NCBI GenBank assembly: GCA_026004795.1
Contig: BPJV01000001.1
Location: 124,001-188,000, forward strand
Length of the DNA stretch: 64,000 bases
Source of the DNA: Pirellulaceae bacterium
GTDB lineage: Bacteria > Planctomycetota > Planctomycetia > Pirellulales > Pirellulaceae
Direction: 5' to 3'
Every line of letters begins with the position of its first letter. Within the stretch, counting starts at the first letter, position 1. A program made the position numbers and the translations under genes. The notes under the pieces were generated by a model, which had not been told where the DNA came from, made no database searches, and saw only the letters and a program-made list of their open reading frames with translations. Positions 1 through 9,505 of this stretch are shown here, one piece after another.

Positions 1-399
1 CTGCGGGACTGTTGGGTGGTTGGCCGAATTGTTCAAGCGGATGTCGGAATTGCTCGCCACGCATGTCCAGGCGTGTGTGGAGTTTGGGCGAAGCCCTGTC
101 AGCACCGTAGCCTGGCAGCATCGCCCCGCAGGGGCCAGACCAAACTAGCCCGGGGCAAGGCCGTCAAGCGAGCACCGCTCGCACGCGGCCGTCGCCCTGG
201 GTGGCAAAAGATCCCCACAGTCCCTGATCGCCCTGAAGGGGCGACCTATCGATGCAGCGAAGGTATTTGAATCCCTCGCGCCCATGAGCCACAGCATGAC
301 CTATCGCTGTGAGCCGCAGCATGACCTGCCACTCCGTCCCGCACCGGCATCGCTGTCGGCCAGCCTGGCCGCTGATGACACATCCACGTGAAATATTTT

Positions 400-452
400 G
401 GTGCCACCCACCAATTGTATTGCCGCAAGTGCTTCTGCAACTGTAAGTTATG
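400..452 (+). repeat. Solo copy 1 of the RHS-tip leader element
   Basis: It begins GGTGCCACCCACC, has a 35-base middle and ends TTATG, exactly the architecture and spacing found in front of the three RHS tips between 32.0 and 36.1 kb. The middle is diverged but alignable without gaps (for example TTGTATT against TTGGATT). No RHS sequence follows. Confidence 0.6.
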
Positions 453-615
453 GCCTTCGGGTTGGCCCTCCGTGACTTCGGTATGCTGTCTTTAAAGGAT
501 TGTTCGGCAGCGTGGTCCGGCCGTCCCTGTGAGGCGGTGCGGCGGCTGGCCGGGGTGTTCGAGCGGATGTCGGAATCGGCCTCGCTCGCCAGGGAGGTTG
601 AGGCGAGTGTGGAGT

Positions 616-718
616 TTGGGCGAAGCCCTGGCGGCACCGTAGCCTGGAGGCAACGCCCCAGGAACTGGAGTCGGAATAAGCCCATTTTGGCCGAAGGCCA
701 AATTCACTGGCGCGGTGG
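616..718 (+). repeat. TTTGGGCGAAGCCCTG repeat unit
   Basis: A repeat of roughly 100 bp containing TTTGGGCGAAGCCCTG, then GTAGCCTGGAGGCAACGCC and TTGGCCGAAGGCCAA, a short perfect palindrome. A partial copy lies at about 83-128 and an inverted copy at about 36245-36345, next to the RHS tips. It has short inverted repeats and no coding signal. Confidence 0.6.
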
Positions 719-867
719 TGGGCTCGGCCCCGAGGCACGTCGAAGAATCCTTGACAATGCCCCAGATCCATGACAAGCCCCCAGCTTGGACGCGTCGGTG
801 GCTGTGGCGGCGGTGAATTCGGCTTACAGCCAACAACCTCGATGCGCACCTCCATCCTGAGGTAGAA

Positions 868-1053
868 TTGGATCGCCCTTTCAGGGCTTGGATGGTTGGT
901 CGTTCGTGTTCCCAGGGCGGCGCTTTCAGCGGCTACGCCGCTGGCGCTCTGCCCCGGGCTTTCATGGCGCTGCCCCTTCGGGGCGAATTGAAGCATTTGG
1001 GAATTCTGGTGAATTCCACTGCGGGTGGGTATTTGGGAATTCTGGCGAATTCC
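868..1053 (+). repeat. Multi-hairpin repeat, copy A1
   Basis: Starts at GATCGCCCTTTCAGGGC, continues through CAGCGGCTACGCCGCTG and GCCCCTTCGGGGC (a UUCG-type hairpin), and ends in two copies of the 18-bp palindrome (1000-1017 and 1036-1053) spaced 36 bp. The other long copies are 1690-1866 (plus) and 30162-30309 and 30542-30692 (minus). Confidence 0.7.
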
Positions 1054-1265
1054 ACTACAGGAAGGCGTACGCATGCCGTCCCTACGGGACTGTTGGGAAA
1101 CAATGCGCCATCCAAACTCCGGGCTTACGCCCGAAGCTAGATCATCACGCCGCTTCGCGGCTGAAAACGAGACTCGAACTGGGAATGCAACTCTGGACTC
1201 ACGCCTGAAGGGCGATCATCGCGTCACTTCACGGTTTGAATCGGTGTCGAAGAGGGTGGCAGTTT

Positions 1266-1318
1266 GGTGCCACCCACCACTTGTATTAACGCAAGTGCCT
1301 CTGTAGTAACACGTTAGG
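1266..1318 (+). repeat. Solo copy 2 of the RHS-tip leader element
   Basis: GGTGCCACCCACC, then 35 bases, then TTAGG; only the last bases depart from the TTRTG end of the copies that precede RHS tips. Over the middle it is close to the copy at 400-452 (shared GCAAGTGC and TCTG). No RHS sequence follows. Confidence 0.6.
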
Positions 1319-1419
1319 ATCTGCAGGCTGGTGAGTGGTGACTTCATCATGCCGTCTCGACAGGACTGTTGGGCGGCGGGCGAGGTCGTTCGAACGGCGT
1401 TCGGGATCGCTCGCCAGGC

Positions 1420-1870
1420 AGGTTTTCTGGTTTTCTGGTTCCCAGGCTCTGCCTGGGAACTCAATACTTTGCAGGCTCCGCCTGCACATCTCCAGACAGC
1501 GTCTCACCGCGTCGCTACGCGACGCGCACGGAGGATAGGGGGCCCCGACGCCCCGGCCATGAATGACCGGGCTACTCTCACGGCGTCGCAACGCGACGAC
1601 AACCAGGGCCGGCGCGGTGGCGGCGGCCTGATCGTCCTCTGGCGGCTGCGGATTCTATATACGTCACGGACACAAGGCAGCCTGAGAATCGGATCGCCCT
1701 TTCAGGGCTTGGATGGTTGGGCATTCGTGTTCCCAGCGCGGCGCTTCCAGCGGCTACGCCGCTGTCATCACACCCGACGCCCCTTGACATTCATCGTCAC
1801 ATCTGGGCTTTCATGGCGCTGCCCCTTCGGGGCGAATTGTGGCATTTGGGAATTCTGGCGAATTCCACTA
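1420..1870 (+). repeat. Composite repeat of about 450 bp, plus-strand copy
   Basis: Starts at TTTTCTGGTTTTCTGG and includes a 23-bp perfect hairpin (1438-1460, 10-bp arms CCAGGC/GCCTGG-type), GCAGGCT/GCCTGC, CGTCGCTACGCGACG, a GCCCCGGCCATGAATGACC block, then the full multi-hairpin unit and an 18-bp palindrome at 1849-1866. The same blocks occur in the same order, inverted, at about 30520-30965. Confidence 0.7.
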
Positions 1871-1985
1871 CTGGAAGGCGTACGCATGCCGTCCCTGCAG
1901 TCCTCTTGAGAAGATTGGGTGCTCTTTCAGGGCATGGGTGTGCTCATGCCGTCCCTGTGGACCTATTGAGTATGTTGAGCATATG

Positions 1986-2193
1986 GGAATTCTGGCGAAT
2001 TCCATTACTGGTAGGCAGATGGGAATTCTGGCGAATTCCACTACTGGTAGGTACGCAAATCCAACTCCGGGATCGCGCCCGAAGCTACCTTATCCCGCCG
2101 CTTCGCGGCGAATATTTTTAATGCCATCTTCGACCGACGGATCCGGGCTGCAGTCACGCCGTGGTTGAGTATATGGGAATTCTGGCGAATTCC
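1986..2193 (+). repeat. Cluster of three 18-bp palindromes
   Basis: GGAATTCTGGCGAATTCC at 1986-2003, 2022-2039 and 2176-2193; the first two are spaced exactly 36 bp. Each copy has 7-bp arms around a TGGC loop and is usually followed by ACTACTGGTAG. It sits directly downstream of the alaS stop codon. Confidence 0.75.
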
Positions 2194-2282
2194 ACTACTG
2201 GTAAGTCACGCCGTGATTCTGAATGGGAAACGCGTGTTGGATGCCCATATGCCTGATGGAGAGGACAGAGAAAACGAGGGGG

Positions 2283-5114
2283 CTAAGACGCCGGAGTCTG
2301 CTGCAATTGCTCGCTCAACAGCTCCTCGGCCTGTCGCAAGGCGTCGTCGATCTTCGCTGGGTCTTTTCCACCGGCTTGCGCCAGATCCGGACGTCCGCCG
2401 CCACCACCGCCGACGATCTGCGCCACTTGACCGACCCATTTTCCTGCGCTCACTCCGCGGTCGACCAGCGTACGGCTCAATCCCGCCACCAGCAAGACCT
2501 TATCGTCGCCGGTGACGGTAGCGAACAACACCGCTACGGGACGCTGGCTCTTTTGGCGAATCTGGTCGATCCATTGACGCATCAGATTGGGCGTAGCCCC
2601 CGGAATCTGCTCGATGACCACCGCCGTGCCATCGATGTCTTTCGCCTTGTCCAGCAATTGGTCAGCCGACACTGCGCCGCTGGATGCCAGATTACGGATC
2701 TGGTCCTCCAATCGCTGTTTTTCTTCCAGGAGCGTAGCGATGCGTTGGGGGATCTCCTCCGCGGGTACATTCAACAGGCGTGCGGTCGAACGCAGCAGTT
2801 CGCGTTGCCGCCGATAATCGAGCACTTCCCCACTGTTAGAGGAGCTTGTCTTCGTCGCATCGGGCAACTGCGCCTTGCCGGAAGCGAGTTGTTTGCGCAG
2901 GTCCCGAATGGATTGCATGAGCTGTCCTGCGGCATCGGCCACTGAGGCAGCCGAGCATCCCAATCGTTCAGCCGCTTGGCCAAGCAGCGCCTGCACCTCC
3001 TCGCGATGCCTGCGCGCGCGCGGTCCGGTTAAAGCAACGATGCGCCGGGTACCAGCCGAGACACTCTCTTCGGCGATGATTTCAAAATCTTCGATTTCCG
3101 CAGTCGATTCCAAGTGGGTACCGCCACATAACTCTTTCGAAAAGGTCCCCATCCGGACTATGCGGACCGGATCGGGATACTTTTCGCCGAAGAGCATCAT
3201 GGCGCCTTCTTTCCGCGCCTCGACCAACGGCACAACCTCCCAGCCGATGGAAGCGTCCTCTTGGATACGTTGGACGACGAGCTGTTCGATCTCCTCGAGC
3301 TGCTCCTCGGTAAGCGCGGATTGGTTGGTAAAGTCGAATCGCAACCAATCTTCGTCGACCTTGCTTCCCTGTTGCTGGGCATGCGTGCCGACGATGGTTT
3401 GTAGGGCATGATGCAGGACGTGCGTAGCCGAGTGAGCGCGACGAATCCCGGCGCGTCGTTCGGCGTCAACCTCCGCCTTCACCTGCATCCCCACGCTGAG
3501 CTCGCCCTCGACCAGACGCCCGATGTGGATAATCAGCTCGCCAGCGCGTTGAGTGTCGGTCACCTCGAACCGCATGCCTTCGGCCGTGATGAGGCCTGTG
3601 TCTCCCACCTGCCCACCGCCTTCACCGTAGAATGGCGTCCGATCGAGGACGACGCGAATCGTCTGAGCGGCAACCTGTTCAGCGGCAACCTCGCTGACCA
3701 ACCGCTCTGCACCGTTTCGGATGATGATTCCCTTGACCTCGGCCTCGGCCGTGGTGGTTTCATAGCCTAAGAAGTCGGTGTGACGGAGCGCTTCCTTGAG
3801 AGTCTCGATGGGGCCGGTTTGGAACAATACGCCGCGACCGCCACCGCTGATGTCTTCGTGGCGCTTCATCGCCTTGCGGTACCCATCCCAATCGAAGGTG
3901 AAATTCTGTTCGGCGGCCAGCGTCTGGAATAACTCCGGGGGAACACCATAAGTCTGATAGAGACTGGCGGCTTCGGCACCATCGACCATCACGCCCCCTT
4001 CGCGACGCATCGATTCAAAAATCCGTTCGATGCGTGCCAACCCCTCGTCGATCGTGGAGAAGAAATCGGACTCCTCGCGACGAATGACATCCATCACCCG
4101 TTCGGTAGTTTGTTTCAGTTCTGGGTAGGGGCGTTGCATGGCATCGACGACGGCCGGCACGATTTTGTAGAGGAACGGTTCGCGCATGCCCAGTTGATGG
4201 CCGTCGAGCACCGCGCGACGCAGCAGACGCTTGATCACGTAGCGAGCCTTCTTAGGCCCGGGAACGATGTTTTCGTGAATGGCAAACGTACAGGCTCGCA
4301 CATGATCGGTAATCCGGCGCAGAAGCCGCCCTTGGTCTGAAGCAAAATCGTAGCGTACCGAGCACACGTCAGCTGCTGCCAAAACGATCGGGTAGAGGAT
4401 GTCGATGTGAAAGTTCGACTCCTTGCCTTGCAATACGCTGGCCGTCCGCTCTAACCCCATCCCGGTGTCGATGTTCTTGCTGGGCAGCGGCCGGAGATTG
4501 TTCGGCGGCGGCCCCACGCGGTTGAACTGCGTAAAGACCAGATTCCAGATCTCGACGTCTTTCCCGCTATCGAGCCGATAGTAGATCTCACTACAGGGAC
4601 CACACACGCCATCCGGCCCTTGGCTGGGAGCGCTGGCGGGCCAGAAGTTCTCGTCTTCATCCATCCGGGCAATGCGCGAGGTGGGCAAACCGATGATCTC
4701 ATTCCAGATCTTCGCAGCCTCGTCGTCGTCCTTGTAGACCGTGACCGACAATCGCTCCGGATCCATACCCAGCCAGCGGGGATCGGTTAAGAATTCCCAT
4801 GCCCAGCGAATCGCCTCTTCTTTGAAGTAGTCTCCGAAGCTGAAGTTACCCAGCATCTCGAAGAACGTATGGTGATAGGGGGTTCGCCCCACATTGTCGA
4901 TATCGCCGGTACGCAAGCACTTTTGGCATGTCGTCGCCCGAGTGAACTCGAGCTTAACCTTGCCGAGAAAGTGGTCTTTGAACTGGTTCATGCCGGCCGG
5001 AGTGAAGAGGACGGAGGGATCCCAAGTGGGGACCAACACGTCGCTCGGTTGGCGGACATGACCGTGCGATTCGAAGAATTCCAGGTACTTTTCGCGCAGT
5101 TCGTCAGATTTCAT
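2283..5114 (-). CDS. alaS: Alanine--tRNA ligase
   Basis: Cytoplasmic class II aminoacyl-tRNA synthetase that charges tRNA-Ala and edits mischarged Ser and Gly. The 943-residue frame begins MKSDELREKYLEFFESHGH, the usual AlaRS start, and has the class II core including GPCSEIYY near residue 180. The editing domain has an HSATHVLHH motif (HxxxH) and ELCGGTHL with the zinc-binding Cys/His. The C-terminal DHHA1-like part contains VGGGGGGRPDLAQAGG, the typical glycine-rich AlaRS tail. It is somewhat longer than the 876-residue E. coli enzyme, mainly through a longer linker after the editing domain. It is transcribed away from the SSF transporter gene across a 253-bp gap; its 3' end abuts the repeat mosaic. 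Confidence 0.97.
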   Translation of the reverse strand: MKSDELREKYLEFFESHGHVRQPSDVLVPTWDPSVLFTPAGMNQFKDHFLGKVKLEFTRATTCQKCLRTGDIDNVGRTPYHHTFFEMLGNFSFGDYFKEEAIRWAWEFLTDPRWLGMDPERLSVTVYKDDDEAAKIWNEIIGLPTSRIARMDEDENFWPASAPSQGPDGVCGPCSEIYYRLDSGKDVEIWNLVFTQFNRVGPPPNNLRPLPSKNIDTGMGLERTASVLQGKESNFHIDILYPIVLAAADVCSVRYDFASDQGRLLRRITDHVRACTFAIHENIVPGPKKARYVIKRLLRRAVLDGHQLGMREPFLYKIVPAVVDAMQRPYPELKQTTERVMDVIRREESDFFSTIDEGLARIERIFESMRREGGVMVDGAEAASLYQTYGVPPELFQTLAAEQNFTFDWDGYRKAMKRHEDISGGGRGVLFQTGPIETLKEALRHTDFLGYETTTAEAEVKGIIIRNGAERLVSEVAAEQVAAQTIRVVLDRTPFYGEGGGQVGDTGLITAEGMRFEVTDTQRAGELIIHIGRLVEGELSVGMQVKAEVDAERRAGIRRAHSATHVLHHALQTIVGTHAQQQGSKVDEDWLRFDFTNQSALTEEQLEEIEQLVVQRIQEDASIGWEVVPLVEARKEGAMMLFGEKYPDPVRIVRMGTFSKELCGGTHLESTAEIEDFEIIAEESVSAGTRRIVALTGPRARRHREEVQALLGQAAERLGCSAASVADAAGQLMQSIRDLRKQLASGKAQLPDATKTSSSNSGEVLDYRRQRELLRSTARLLNVPAEEIPQRIATLLEEKQRLEDQIRNLASSGAVSADQLLDKAKDIDGTAVVIEQIPGATPNLMRQWIDQIRQKSQRPVAVLFATVTGDDKVLLVAGLSRTLVDRGVSAGKWVGQVAQIVGGGGGGRPDLAQAGGKDPAKIDDALRQAEELLSEQLQQTPAS

Positions 5115-5367
5115 GATCTTGCTGTTCTGAGGGACGTTTCATGGTTCAAGCAACATTCGAACCCCGGTGTTCTCTTCAATATAAGCGGCATTGGTGAAGT
5201 CGCCTATCGGCGGTCGACGGTGCAAGTTGGTACGGCAAAATGTGCGAACTCCGTTCAGGATACCGCCTGCGCCGCCCTTAGGTCGAGCAGAATGGTGGCT
5301 ATTGAGCGGCATCTGCCAATGGGTTATTCTTGGCGTCTTTCAGCTGCTGAGGTGAAAAAGAGGCACG

Positions 5368-7074
5368 ATGGCTTCGCCTCTTCTTCTATTACTTACTCTC
5401 TCCTTCGTTTCCTTCCTTTTCCTCGGAGTGCATGTGTTTATCACTATCGTCTCCTTCCTGGGCTTTACCGGCTTGGTCGGTTTATTGACCTATTGGGTCA
5501 CTCGCAAAGATGATCATGCGACGCGTCAAGGCTACTTCCTCGCCGGGCGTTCGCTCTCCTTTCCGTTGATCGCCGGCTCGTTGTTGCTGACCAATCTCTC
5601 GACCGAGCAGATGGTGGGGCTTAACGGAGCCGCCTTCACCGACGGCCTGTGCGTGATGGTTTGGGAAGTCGTCTGCGTCGTGGCTCTGGTATTCATGGCC
5701 TGGTTCTTTCTTCCCCGTTTCCTCCGCAGTGGCGTGGCTACGGTCCCCGAGTACCTGGAGATTCGCTTCGGCGGCCTGACTCCCATTTTGACCAATGCAA
5801 TATTCCTGCTGGCGTACGTGGGAATTCTACTGCCGATCATTCTGTATACCGGTGCCACTGGATTGATGGGGATTTTGGATGTCCCCTCAATGTTAGGGAC
5901 CTTGCCACAGGCGCTAGGCCTCGATGCGGAAACATTGTCGCTGTGGCTTATCGTGTGGGTGGTTGGCATCATCGGATCGATTTACGCGTTGTTCGGTGGC
6001 CTACGAACGGTGGCGGTCAGCGACACGCTTAACGGCGTGGGGCTGTTCATCGGCGGTTTTCTCATCACCGGCTTCGCCCTGGCGCAGATTGGCGATGGCC
6101 AGGGAATCTGGGAAGGGGCACGCATCGTGTACCAGTCGCAGCGGGAACGGTTCAATTCGGTGGGCAGTGCTCAGTCCTCGGTCCCCTTTGGCACGATCTT
6201 CTCGGGGATTTTCTTGCTGAACCTGTTTTATTGGACGACGAATCAACAGATCATTCAGCGCACGTTTGCGGCGAGCAGCTTGGCGGAAGGCCAAAAAGGG
6301 GTGTTGCTCACCGGGGCACTGAAACTGCTCGGGCCTTTGTACTTAGTGTTGCCGGGGATGATCGCCTATCAGGTCTTCTCCGGTCAGGAAATCAAGGCCG
6401 ACCAAGCTTACGGACGGCTCGTCAATATGGTGCTTCCCGATTACCTCACCGGTTTCTTTGCAGCGGTGATGATAGGAGCCATTCTCTCTAGCTTTAATTC
6501 CGCCCTCAACAGCTCCTGCACGCTCTTCAGCCTCGGGCTCTACCAACGCGTCATCAAGCCTGCGGCGAGCGAGCAGCAGGTGGTCCGCTCGGGGAAAGTA
6601 TTCGGTTGGATCGTGGCCATCGCCGCCATGCTGATCGCCCCCTTGCTGGCCAATACCACGAGCATCTTTAGCTACTTGCAAAAGATGAATGGGATGTACT
6701 TCATCCCTATCTTCGCGGTCGTGCTCGTAGGCATGCTTACCCGTCGCGTGTCGTCGTTGGCGGCCAACGTGGGGCTGATTGCCGGATGCAGCTTAATTGC
6801 CGTCGGTTACTTCATCCCTCCCTTCGATCGCATTGTCGCCTCGATGCATGAGTACACCTTCCTGGGCGTGGTGTTTGCCTGGCTGGTGGTACTGATGTTG
6901 GTGCTCGGCGAACTACGGCCTCGCTCCACCGAGTTCATACAAGAAGATGTGCGGGCGGTCGACATGACGCCGTGGAGCCACGCGCGGCTGGTTGGCGTGA
7001 TACTCATCGCCATCGTGGTGACGATCTACGCTATCTTCGCCGATTTCTCCGTTCTGGAGCCCTATGGCGCATGA
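5368..7074 (+). CDS. Sodium:solute symporter (SSF family)
   Basis: A polytopic inner-membrane protein of 568 residues expected to import an organic solute with Na+. About 13-14 hydrophobic segments are visible, beginning at residue 1. The early GYFLAGRSLSFPLIAGSLLLTNLSTEQMVG stretch is the SSF TM1/TM2 signature region, and the middle of the protein matches the SSF core (SSFNSALNSSCTLFSLGLY). AAAGAGG lies 7 bases before the ATG. The following sulfatase starts 17 bp after the stop codon, so the two are probably co-transcribed; this suggests, but does not prove, that the substrate is a sugar freed from a sulfated polymer. The exact substrate cannot be read from sequence. Confidence 0.93.
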   Translation: MASPLLLLLTLSFVSFLFLGVHVFITIVSFLGFTGLVGLLTYWVTRKDDHATRQGYFLAGRSLSFPLIAGSLLLTNLSTEQMVGLNGAAFTDGLCVMVWEVVCVVALVFMAWFFLPRFLRSGVATVPEYLEIRFGGLTPILTNAIFLLAYVGILLPIILYTGATGLMGILDVPSMLGTLPQALGLDAETLSLWLIVWVVGIIGSIYALFGGLRTVAVSDTLNGVGLFIGGFLITGFALAQIGDGQGIWEGARIVYQSQRERFNSVGSAQSSVPFGTIFSGIFLLNLFYWTTNQQIIQRTFAASSLAEGQKGVLLTGALKLLGPLYLVLPGMIAYQVFSGQEIKADQAYGRLVNMVLPDYLTGFFAAVMIGAILSSFNSALNSSCTLFSLGLYQRVIKPAASEQQVVRSGKVFGWIVAIAAMLIAPLLANTTSIFSYLQKMNGMYFIPIFAVVLVGMLTRRVSSLAANVGLIAGCSLIAVGYFIPPFDRIVASMHEYTFLGVVFAWLVVLMLVLGELRPRSTEFIQEDVRAVDMTPWSHARLVGVILIAIVVTIYAIFADFSVLEPYGA

Positions 7075-7091
7075 GTTTTAGGAGGATCACG

Positions 7092-8633
7092 ATGCATCAG
7101 TCCCAACATCTGTGGCCGAGCGTGCTCGTCTTCATCATCAGTGCCGCCTGGCAGGTGGTCGGAGGAGATGCGGCGGCTGCCGAGAAGCCCAATGTGTTGC
7201 TGATCTTGGTAGACGACTTGAAGCCCGCGCTGGGGTGTTATGGAGACTCGCATGCGGTTACTCCGAACATCGACCAGTTGGCCGCTCGCGGTATGCGATT
7301 CGACCTGGCCTACTGCAATCAAGCGGTATGTGCACCGTCACGCTTTACCTTGATGCTGGGAGCCCATTCAACCTCTACCGGGTTGTATGGCCTCGGCAAT
7401 CGGTTGCGTGAAGCGCTTCCTGATGCCGTGACACTGCCTCAGTATTTTGCCCGCCATGGTTATCACACGCAGTCGTTGGGCAAGGTGTTCCATATCGGTC
7501 ATGGCAATATCGGGGACCCGCCCAGTTTCATGGAGCCGCACTTTCATGAAAAGGTCATCGAATACTTGCTGCCGGAGAGTACCGAAGGTGGAATGCTCAC
7601 ACGAGAAGAAGCCTTCTTTTCGAATCAGCAACTCGACCGCATCGGTTCGCTACCACGCGGCGCTGCGTTCGAAGCCCCCGATGTCGACGATGAAGCCTAC
7701 GCCGACGGGCGGGTGGCGGCGGAAACCGCTCGACGGCTGGAGTTAGCCAAGCAACGTCGTGAACGCGACGGCACGCCCTTTTTCATCGCCGTCGGCTTCG
7801 CCCGACCTCATTTGCCTTTCTGTGCACCGAAAAAGTATTGGGATGCCATCGATCCGCACGACCTGCCATTGCCCGACTACGAAGAGCTGCCCGTCGGCGC
7901 GCCTGCTGTGGCGGGCAAGCGAGGAGGGGAAATCACCAACTACAAGCCAGTGCCCGAGCATGCCGGCGTGATTCAGGACGAAGCCTTGAAGCGAAAGCTG
8001 ATTCATGGCTACTACGCCAGCGCGAGTTATGTGGATGCGCAAATCGGCAAAGTCATCGCCGCTCTGGACCGATTGCAATTGGCCGATGAGACGATCGTCA
8101 TCCTGTGGGGAGACCACGGGTTTCACTTGGGCGATTTAGGAATCTGGACGAAGCATACCAATTATGAACAAGCCAACCGGATCCCACTTCTATTCGTCGC
8201 CCCAGGCATCACTGCTCCGGCATCGGCCACCCGTCAACTAGCCGAGAGCGTCGACATCTTCCCGACGCTGTGTGAGCTGGCCGATTTGCCCCCCCCTGCC
8301 CCTCACGTTCCACAACCGCTCGATGGCCGCAGCCTGCTTCCCGTACTGCGAGATCCGTCGGCTCGCGTCCGTGACCATGCCTACCATGCCTATCCCAAGA
8401 GAAAGCTGGGACGCGCCATCCGTACCGAGCGGTATCGATTGGTCGAGTGGACACCTTGGAACCCGTCGGCAGGAGCGCCGGAGTACGAACTGTACGACTA
8501 CGAGTTGGATCCTGGGGAGAGACGCAATCTGGCGGCTGACCATCCCCAGGTTGTCCAGCGTTTAGCACAAATCCTCGCCAGCTATCCGGCGCCGGTTCCC
8601 CGTGGAGGCCCTCCACGACGTGCCGCGCGGTGA
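7092..8633 (+). CDS. Secreted sulfatase, iduronate-2-sulfatase-like
   Basis: A formylglycine-dependent sulfatase of 513 residues. The start at 7092 is chosen because AGGAGG (7080-7085) precedes it at ideal distance and a signal peptide of about 30 residues ending near GGDAAAA follows; a longer frame from 6972 would overlap the transporter. NVLLILVDD supplies metal-binding Asp41/Asp42, and C80-A-P-S-R84 is the CxPxR site whose Cys is converted to formylglycine. Downstream DHGFHLGD and WTKHTNYEQANRIPL are typical of the iduronate-2-sulfatase-type group (choline-sulfatase-like outlines are also possible). Likely periplasmic or secreted, acting on sulfated polysaccharide, with the upstream transporter as operon partner. 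No maturase gene is nearby. Confidence 0.93.
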   Translation: MHQSQHLWPSVLVFIISAAWQVVGGDAAAAEKPNVLLILVDDLKPALGCYGDSHAVTPNIDQLAARGMRFDLAYCNQAVCAPSRFTLMLGAHSTSTGLYGLGNRLREALPDAVTLPQYFARHGYHTQSLGKVFHIGHGNIGDPPSFMEPHFHEKVIEYLLPESTEGGMLTREEAFFSNQQLDRIGSLPRGAAFEAPDVDDEAYADGRVAAETARRLELAKQRRERDGTPFFIAVGFARPHLPFCAPKKYWDAIDPHDLPLPDYEELPVGAPAVAGKRGGEITNYKPVPEHAGVIQDEALKRKLIHGYYASASYVDAQIGKVIAALDRLQLADETIVILWGDHGFHLGDLGIWTKHTNYEQANRIPLLFVAPGITAPASATRQLAESVDIFPTLCELADLPPPAPHVPQPLDGRSLLPVLRDPSARVRDHAYHAYPKRKLGRAIRTERYRLVEWTPWNPSAGAPEYELYDYELDPGERRNLAADHPQVVQRLAQILASYPAPVPRGGPPRRAAR

Positions 8634-8896
8634 CCTTCGGGACGGGCGACGCCGTCAACGCCTTCACCTCAGTGAGTCGCCCGGAGCGAAGTGGGCAGCA
8701 GGGCGAGAGTAGCGACAGATGCAAACGATCAAGGGAATAGCTGCTGCCGACGATTGTATCAGTCGCCTATCCGTTGGCAGAAAGCTGGCCTAAAATGGAC
8801 CGTGTTCCTGTCCACCAGTCGGCTCGTGGGCGGGAAGGCGAATCCAGGTGAGCGAAATCCACCCGCCTGATCACCCAGAAGAAGTGGTTATTATCG

Positions 8897-9343
8897 ATGA
8901 GTTCAGACCCAGAAGAGTTCTCGCAAGTCGACTTCGGCGGTTTAGTTTTGGATGCGGCGCGCGAGGAGGATTTCGAGACTGCCGAAAAGATATTGCGCAG
9001 CAGTATGCTCTACGTCCTTAACCAGATCGATGAAGACGCCGACGTGGAGTTTGATGACGAGGAAGGTGGCGAGTTTAACCTGGTAATCGCCGAGTCGGAC
9101 GACGAAGTGGCTTTGATCTGCTTCACCTCTCCCGATCATGTGGAGAATTTCTTGGATTCGATCAGCGAAGAACTGCCGGAAGACTATGAGATTCCAGTGA
9201 TCGCCATGAGCGGCAGCATGCTCTTGGATGGCTTGCCGGAAGATTTCGGTTTATTGGTCAATCCCAATACCGATTTGGAATGTTTCTTTCCAGCAGGAAT
9301 CTGGCAAGAGGCATCCGTCGAGGATGGGAGCGAAGAAGAATAA
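8897..9343 (+). CDS. Acidic SseB-like protein
   Basis: A 148-residue, strongly acidic cytoplasmic protein with no signal peptide or membrane segment. Residues about 55-130 resemble the SseB N-terminal domain found in many bacteria: a strand pair, VALICFTSPDHVENFL, then GLLVNPNTDLECFFPAG, the usual GLxxNPxxD signature. The N-terminal 30 residues (AAREEDFETAEKILRSSMLYVL) look like a helical extension. Function of such proteins outside the type III secretion SseB is unknown. It is a single gene, preceded by 263 bp without a gene and convergent with the methyltransferase gene. Confidence 0.75.
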   Translation: MSSDPEEFSQVDFGGLVLDAAREEDFETAEKILRSSMLYVLNQIDEDADVEFDDEEGGEFNLVIAESDDEVALICFTSPDHVENFLDSISEELPEDYEIPVIAMSGSMLLDGLPEDFGLLVNPNTDLECFFPAGIWQEASVEDGSEEE

Positions 9344-9505
9344 GAAAGCGCCATCGCTGTTGGACGATGGTTCCTCCGTTGTTCCTTATGTTCCTTACCA
9401 AGATGGGATCGACGGTCCGCTTGCCATGTTGCGAAGCACTCGGTGAACGACGTTGAACCAACCTGGCATGACTCGTGTGAATAGCTCGCACGAAATCATT
9501 GTTGA

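Larger units (their letters stand above)
1..2282. repeat. Repeat mosaic without credible genes
   Basis: About 2.3 kb of non-coding sequence built from several interspersed, hairpin-forming repeat families: a long unit starting near CGCCCTTTCAGGGC, an 18-bp palindrome GGAATTCTGGCGAATTCC, a unit containing TTTGGGCGAAGCCCTG, and units containing CATGCCGTCCCT or AACTCCGGGC. All have relatives, mostly inverted, between 30.0 and 36.5 kb. Open frames here (for instance 164-685 minus, 1331-1909 plus) are translations of these repeats: they change frame between copies and show no protein-family features. The region ends just past the alaS stop codon. Confidence 0.8.

Noticed and set aside
164-2515. 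Numerous overlapping open frames in the first 2.5 kb, including one beginning at the ATG of the solo leader (450-773)
   Set aside because: They translate hairpin repeats, change frame from copy to copy, and show peptides such as GILANSTTGR only because the repeat is read through.
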